Source: JAUMBM01 sp964645715 (lineage in GTDB: Bacteria > Bacteroidota > Bacteroidia > Chitinophagales > Saprospiraceae). Taken from it: a stretch of DNA of 64,000 nt. Every line of letters starts with the position of its first letter. Position 1 is the first letter of the stretch. Position numbers and translations under genes: made by a program. The DNA lies in the NCBI GenBank assembly GCA_964645715.1, contig CAZYAO010000008.1, positions 1 through 64,000 on the forward strand, written 5' to 3'. Positions 59,981-64,000 of this stretch are shown here, piece by piece. The notes beneath the pieces are model-generated. The model ran no database searches, was not told where the DNA came from, and was given only the letters and a program-made list of their open reading frames with translations.

Positions 59981-60799
59981 TTAAGGTAAAAACATGGCGA
60001 GGGCGGCAGCCATTTCCCGCTGCAAGGCCTGAGCTGCTGCGGCAGCTTTTTCCGCAAAATCATCTCCCTGTCCGGCATAGATAACTGCGCGGGAAGCATT
60101 TACCAGAATGCCGCACGCACTGTTGAAGCCATAACGGCTGACGGCCTGTAGATCTCCTCCCTGCGCTCCGACGCCAGGTACTAGAAAGAAGTGGTCAGGA
60201 GCGATGCTGCGCAGTTGCCTGAATTTTTCGGGATGCGTGGCACCGCAGACAAACATGAGGTTGTCTGGCGTACCCCATTCCATGCAACGGCGCATTACTT
60301 TTTCATATAGTGGCTGGCCATTTTCCTGCGGGCTCAGCTGGAAGTCGTTGCTGCCTGCATTGGAAGTCAGCGCCAAAACGACACCCCATTTGCCCGGAAA
60401 ATCCAGGAAGGGGCGTATGGAGTCCTCGCCCATGTAAGGAGCCAGGGTGATGGCATCGGCGCTGAGATGCTCAAAGACGGCCCGTGCATACGCCTGCGAA
60501 GTATTGCCGATGTCCCCGCGCTTAGCATCTGCAATAATCAAATGTTCCTGACCAATGTAGGCGATGGTCTGCTGCAAAGTCTCCCAGCCGGCAGGTCCCA
60601 GCGCTTCATAGAAGGCAAAATTGGGCTTGTATGCAACACAGAGGTGGCGGGTAGCATCGATGATGGCGCGGTTGAAAGCCAGCACCGGATCAGCTGCGGA
60701 CAATACAGCTGCGGGAAGTTTCGACGGTTCGGGATCGAGGCCTATACAGAGGTAGGATTGTTTTTTGCGTATCTGGTAGAAAAGTTCCTTGCGGTTCAT
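59981..60799 (-). CDS. pyrF: Orotidine-5'-phosphate decarboxylase, type 2
   Basis: 272 residues; the last step of UMP synthesis. The catalytic Lys/Asp motif is in IIADAKRGDIGNTSQAYA, with LCIGLDPEPSKLP at the N-terminus, VALTSNAGSNDFQL and FLVPGVGAQGGDL for phosphate binding. The length and motifs fit the longer type 2 (PyrF-2) enzymes. It is monocistronic, with a divergent promoter region shared with the large surface-protein gene. Confidence 0.97.
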   Translation of the reverse strand: MNRKELFYQIRKKQSYLCIGLDPEPSKLPAAVLSAADPVLAFNRAIIDATRHLCVAYKPNFAFYEALGPAGWETLQQTIAYIGQEHLIIADAKRGDIGNTSQAYARAVFEHLSADAITLAPYMGEDSIRPFLDFPGKWGVVLALTSNAGSNDFQLSPQENGQPLYEKVMRRCMEWGTPDNLMFVCGATHPEKFRQLRSIAPDHFFLVPGVGAQGGDLQAVSRYGFNSACGILVNASRAVIYAGQGDDFAEKAAAAAQALQREMAAALAMFLP

Positions 60800-60855
60800 A
60801 TAGCATTGCTTGAGCCGCCGCAGGCGGGCGGCGAGATATACATGCAGATTCGGGG

Positions 60856-60863
60856 CAAAGATA
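60856..60863 (-). promoter_or_regulatory. -7 box TATCTTTG for pyrF
   Basis: An exact TAnnTTTG on the minus strand, 57 bp before the pyrF ATG. Confidence 0.6.
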
Positions 60864-60894
60864 AGGCAAGACTTTTTTCAGCAGAAAATATTAT

Positions 60895-60902
60895 TATCTT
60901 TG
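60895..60902 (+). promoter_or_regulatory. -7 box TATCTTTG for the PKD surface-protein gene
   Basis: An exact TAnnTTTG, 81 bp before the ATG at 60983. It is back to back with the pyrF box, 32 bp apart. Confidence 0.6.
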
Positions 60903-60911
60903 GAAAGTGAT

Positions 60912-60940
60912 TAAATCTGCAGTGGAGGACTGCAGATTTA
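60912..60940 (+). promoter_or_regulatory. 5' leader hairpin with a GGAGG loop
   Basis: A perfect 12-bp stem (60912-60923 with 60929-60940) whose 5-nt loop is GGAGG. It begins 10 nt after the -7 box, so it would form the very 5' end of the mRNA. Confidence 0.6.
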
Positions 60941-60982
60941 CGGGATGATATCGTCATTTACTAGTTTTGGCACAACGCAGCT

Positions 60983-63900
60983 ATGCACCTATACACTTAC
61001 CAAGGATGGAGATTTCTGCTGACTAGCATGCTCCTGCTCGCCGCTGCAGGCGGGCTTCGGGCCACCCATATTGTGGGGGGGGAGCTCAACTACAGCTGTC
61101 TGGGCAACAATGAATATGAAATCACCCTCACCATCTACCGCGACTGTTTCTACGGCAATCCCAATGCGTACTTTGACAATCCTGCCTCGATTGGCGTGTT
61201 CGATGTCAATAATGTCCTGCTACAGAACATTCAGGTGCCGTTGATGGAAGATGATACGCTATCGCCGGTGCTGACCAACGAGTGCCTGGTGGTTCCTCCG
61301 GACGTATGTGTACACACGACTACTTACCGCACGATTGTAACGCTCCCTCCGGTCATAGGAGGCTATCAGCTGGCCTACCAGCGCTGCTGCCGCAACCAGA
61401 CCATTGCCAATATCGTCGATCCCCTTAGTACGGGGGCTACCTATGCCGTGACTATCACCGAACAGGCGCTGCTGAGCTGCAACAGCAGCCCAAGATTTTC
61501 AACCTGGCCTCCTATCTATATCTGCGCCAACGAACCCCTGATTGTTGACCAGTCCGCTGTTGACGTTGACGGCGACTCCATTGTCTATCGCTTGTGTGCT
61601 CCTTTGGAGGGGGCTACGCCCCAGATACCCCGGCCGCAGCCGCCCAATGCACCCCCTTATGATCCCGTTGTATGGGTTTCGCCACCGTACGGTGTGGGCA
61701 ATATGCTCAATGGCATTCCGGGAGGACAGGTACTGCAGATTGACAGCCAGACGGGCTTACTGACAGCCCTGCCCAATACCATCGGACAGTTTGTGGTTGG
61801 CATCTGTGTGGAGGAATACCGCAACGGGCAGCTTATCTCTACTACGAGGCGGGACTTTCAGTACAATGTGGGTATCTGCGGGCAGTCGACAGCCGCCTTC
61901 TTTGCCCCGGAAATACAGTGCGGTGATCTGACGGTCAATTTTGATAACCAGAGTACGGGGAGTAACCTGTTTCGGTGGGAGTTTAATGATCCGGCTAATC
62001 CCAATGCCTTTTCAACACTGGCAGAACCCTCCTATACTTTTTCAGATACCGGGCTGTATACCATCCGGTTGATATCGGGGCCCGGCTCTGCCTGTGCCGA
62101 CACCTTTGAGCGATCTGTATACCTGCAGTACAACAGCCTTTTTCCTGCCTTTGATGCTGCGGTGGTAAGTTGTGGCGACTCGCTCGTACTACAGCTGACA
62201 GATCTCACCACCGATACCATTTCATCTCCGGTCAGCTGGCAATGGTCGAGCAGTACTGGTCAGAGCGGAAGTGGGCCTGCTCCTGTTTTTACTTTTTACG
62301 AATCGGGAGAGGTTGCGCTGCGACTAACGGTTACTGCGGCCAATGGTTGTCAGCAAACCATTGTCCGGTCGTTGACGGTTGATCTGGTGGATACCAATAT
62401 TGGCAGTGACAGCCTCTTCGTCTGCGCAGGGGAGGGGGTGGCGCTCAATCCTTCATCTACTGACAATTATCTATACAGTTGGTCGCCAGCGGCCAGTCTG
62501 AGCAATCCCTCCGTAGCCAATCCGGTTGCCACACCCACAGAAACCACCACCTATCAGGTGACCATACGGTTGGCCGACGGTAGTTGTCCCGTGGAGCGAT
62601 CCGTCACCGTAGTTGTGTTGCCCGAACTGTGGGTTGAGGCTCCGCCTGACACCATCAGCTGTGCCAGCAGTATTTTGCTGCGCGCCAGCAGCAATGACGC
62701 CATGCAGTATTTGTGGAGTGATAATGTTGGGTTTTCCAATACACTGAGTACGACTGACAGTCTGGTGGTCAGTCAGTTTGGCCGCAATACCTACTACGTG
62801 TTGGCCCGCAATCGCGCGGGCTGTATAGCAGTAGACTCCGTCATCGTTGACAACAGGGCAGTCAACATCTATCCTTTGTCAAATCCCATCACTTGTCTGG
62901 GCAACTTTATTGCCATAGGCGTTGCCAATCAGGATCCGGCAGACTCCCTCGGCTACGTCTGGTCGCCGGCCAATTTGGTCGCCTTCCTCGGCAATACAGC
63001 CAGTCCGATTGTGCGACCACAACAAGCAGGTTATCAAAATTTCATAGTAGAAGCAACCAACCAGTACGGCTGTGTCGATACTGCCCTGGTGCGCGTATTT
63101 GCCATTGAAAATGTTGATCCCCTGGCTTCGTTCAGTTGGCAACAGTGCGGGGGGTATACGGTTAATTTTAGCAGCAGCAGCCCCAATGCCCAGCTATATC
63201 GATGGAATTTTGGGGTAGCGGGCCAAACGGGCGTACAGGCTACCGGGCCTCAGGTTAGTTATACCTTTCCTGGTCCGGGAACCTACAACATCACGGCCTG
63301 GCTGCCAACCACGCTGGCGTGTGCCGACACGCTGTCGTACACCTTGGTACTTGACCAGCCAGCCATCAGGGCAGACTTTGCGTGGCAATATGAAAGTTGT
63401 GGGGACAGTGCGCGGGTAGTATTGCGGAGCACTTCTGTGAGTCAGTCGGCCATCACATCACTGCAGTGGTTGTTGCCGGGGGGGCAGCAGAGTGAAGGGG
63501 ACACAGCGCTGCTGACCCTTGCGCAAAGCAGCAATGTTTCTGTCGGACTTATCATTCGAACCGAAGATGGCTGTACAGACACCCTCCGGCGGGATTTTTT
63601 CGTACTTGTACCCCGCTTATCACTGGCTGATACCATTATAGCCTGTGCAGGGCAAGGAGTATACCTCAACGCTATACCCAATCCCTCATTTGATTATGCA
63701 TGGACACCTGCCGATTTGGTTGATGACCCTGCTGCGGCCAATCCGCTGGCCTTCCCTACTGAACCCACGCTTTTTAGCCTTCGCATGGGGATAGCCGACA
63801 CCGATTGCTGGGTAGAAGGAAGCGTGTGGGTGGACATAGCCCAGGTTCCGGATTACAGATTGGAAGGGGACAGTACGTCCTGCGGCGAGGAGGTATTGCT

Positions 63901-64000
63901 TCAGGTTCAGCTGGATACACCCGGTGATGTGTTATGGTCTGACAGGCCCGATTTTGCCAATTTGCTGGCCAATACGGCTGAGGTTATTGTAAGTCCGGAT
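60983..64000 (+). CDS. Large PKD/Ig-like repeat surface protein (3' end outside window)
   Basis: Open from the ATG at 60983 to the last base: 1006 codons with no stop in the stretches I checked. The signal peptide (LLLAAAGGLRA) is followed by THIVGGELNYSCLGNNEYEI, the start of many large Bacteroidota surface proteins that end in T9SS or gliding-motility C-terminal domains; the end is not visible here. PKD-like and Ig-like modules follow, each with a Cys-containing opening and a W-S/T-P motif, for example YSWSPAASLSNPSVANP and YAWTPADLVDDPAAANP. It probably acts in adhesion, surface structure or motility. Its true size is unknown. Confidence 0.88.
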   Translation, partial: MHLYTYQGWRFLLTSMLLLAAAGGLRATHIVGGELNYSCLGNNEYEITLTIYRDCFYGNPNAYFDNPASIGVFDVNNVLLQNIQVPLMEDDTLSPVLTNECLVVPPDVCVHTTTYRTIVTLPPVIGGYQLAYQRCCRNQTIANIVDPLSTGATYAVTITEQALLSCNSSPRFSTWPPIYICANEPLIVDQSAVDVDGDSIVYRLCAPLEGATPQIPRPQPPNAPPYDPVVWVSPPYGVGNMLNGIPGGQVLQIDSQTGLLTALPNTIGQFVVGICVEEYRNGQLISTTRRDFQYNVGICGQSTAAFFAPEIQCGDLTVNFDNQSTGSNLFRWEFNDPANPNAFSTLAEPSYTFSDTGLYTIRLISGPGSACADTFERSVYLQYNSLFPAFDAAVVSCGDSLVLQLTDLTTDTISSPVSWQWSSSTGQSGSGPAPVFTFYESGEVALRLTVTAANGCQQTIVRSLTVDLVDTNIGSDSLFVCAGEGVALNPSSTDNYLYSWSPAASLSNPSVANPVATPTETTTYQVTIRLADGSCPVERSVTVVVLPELWVEAPPDTISCASSILLRASSNDAMQYLWSDNVGFSNTLSTTDSLVVSQFGRNTYYVLARNRAGCIAVDSVIVDNRAVNIYPLSNPITCLGNFIAIGVANQDPADSLGYVWSPANLVAFLGNTASPIVRPQQAGYQNFIVEATNQYGCVDTALVRVFAIENVDPLASFSWQQCGGYTVNFSSSSPNAQLYRWNFGVAGQTGVQATGPQVSYTFPGPGTYNITAWLPTTLACADTLSYTLVLDQPAIRADFAWQYESCGDSARVVLRSTSVSQSAITSLQWLLPGGQQSEGDTALLTLAQSSNVSVGLIIRTEDGCTDTLRRDFFVLVPRLSLADTIIACAGQGVYLNAIPNPSFDYAWTPADLVDDPAAANPLAFPTEPTLFSLRMGIADTDCWVEGSVWVDIAQVPDYRLEGDSTSCGEEVLLQVQLDTPGDVLWSDRPDFANLLANTAEVIVSPD

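Noticed and set aside
1..64000. CRISPR array or defence island
   Set aside because: No regularly spaced short direct repeats, cas genes, restriction-modification genes or toxin-antitoxin pair were found. The XRE/membrane pair at 5 kb does not look like a toxin-antitoxin system.

Overview
The window looks like a chromosomal segment of a Bacteroidota member, probably from the Saprospiria/Chitinophagia side (that rank is inference). Direct support is: several secreted proteins ending in type IX secretion (T9SS) sorting domains; Bacteroidota-type -7 boxes (TAnnTTTG) upstream of many genes; a tmRNA whose tag, GNTQYAMAA, resembles the GETNYALAA type; and DUF6089 and PorE-like envelope proteins. I see no insertion sequence, integrase, phage module or CRISPR array. 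Three runs of exactly 100 N mark scaffold gaps. Two of them are false: the 55 bp before each gap is repeated exactly after it, and collapsing the copy restores one open reading frame.

Layout. 1-1.4 kb: C-terminal end of a HYR-repeat T9SS cargo. 1.5-5.6 kb (minus strand): flavin monooxygenase and SDR, an ApaH-like phosphatase, and an XRE regulator with a membrane partner and twin operators. 5.8-13.6 kb (plus): a giant repeat-containing T9SS cargo, GNAT, purN and a PorE-like TPR/PD40/SPOR protein. 13.7-17.3 kb: a small DUF2256 protein coupled to an orphan cytochrome oxidase subunit III, then a two-gene coiled-coil operon and hldD. 17.6-26 kb: TlpA-like thioredoxin, topA-DUF3467, FKBP lipoprotein, amidase, degenerate M16 protein and a short asparaginase-fold protein. 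26-34.4 kb: lipoprotein, pepT, an MbnP/MbnH pair, purK, MBL hydrolase, ribH and a TPR protein.

34.6-41.5 kb holds a saccharopine dehydrogenase-like protein, a flippase, pgk-gapA, ssrA (tmRNA) and fbp. 41.6-50.8 kb holds a methyltransferase, an orphan TRAP binding protein, hemF, a nucleoside phosphorylase, cutA, an unknown membrane protein, an MsbA-like ABC exporter, a DUF6089 protein and a catalytically dead LMW-PTP/ArsC-like protein. 50.8-64 kb holds glpK, nnrDE, an M28-PDZ peptidase, cdsA with a hairpin leader, an M20 amidohydrolase, an ABC-F ATPase, tRNA-Arg, pyrF and the start of a large PKD-type surface protein that runs off the window.

How the genes fit together. Most are housekeeping: purine and pyrimidine synthesis (purN, purK, pyrF), central carbon (gapA, pgk, fbp, glpK), cofactors (ribH, hemF, nnrDE), envelope (hldD, cdsA, flippase, MsbA-like) and ribosome rescue or factors (ssrA, ABC-F). 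The accessory interest lies in the T9SS cargo, the MbnP-T9SS/MbnH pair behind two nested inverted repeats, the coiled-coil operon at 14.6-16.2 kb, the autoregulated HTH/membrane pair and several proteins whose family catalytic residues are substituted. Conserved -7 boxes overlap several apparent TTG starts, so I moved those starts downstream.
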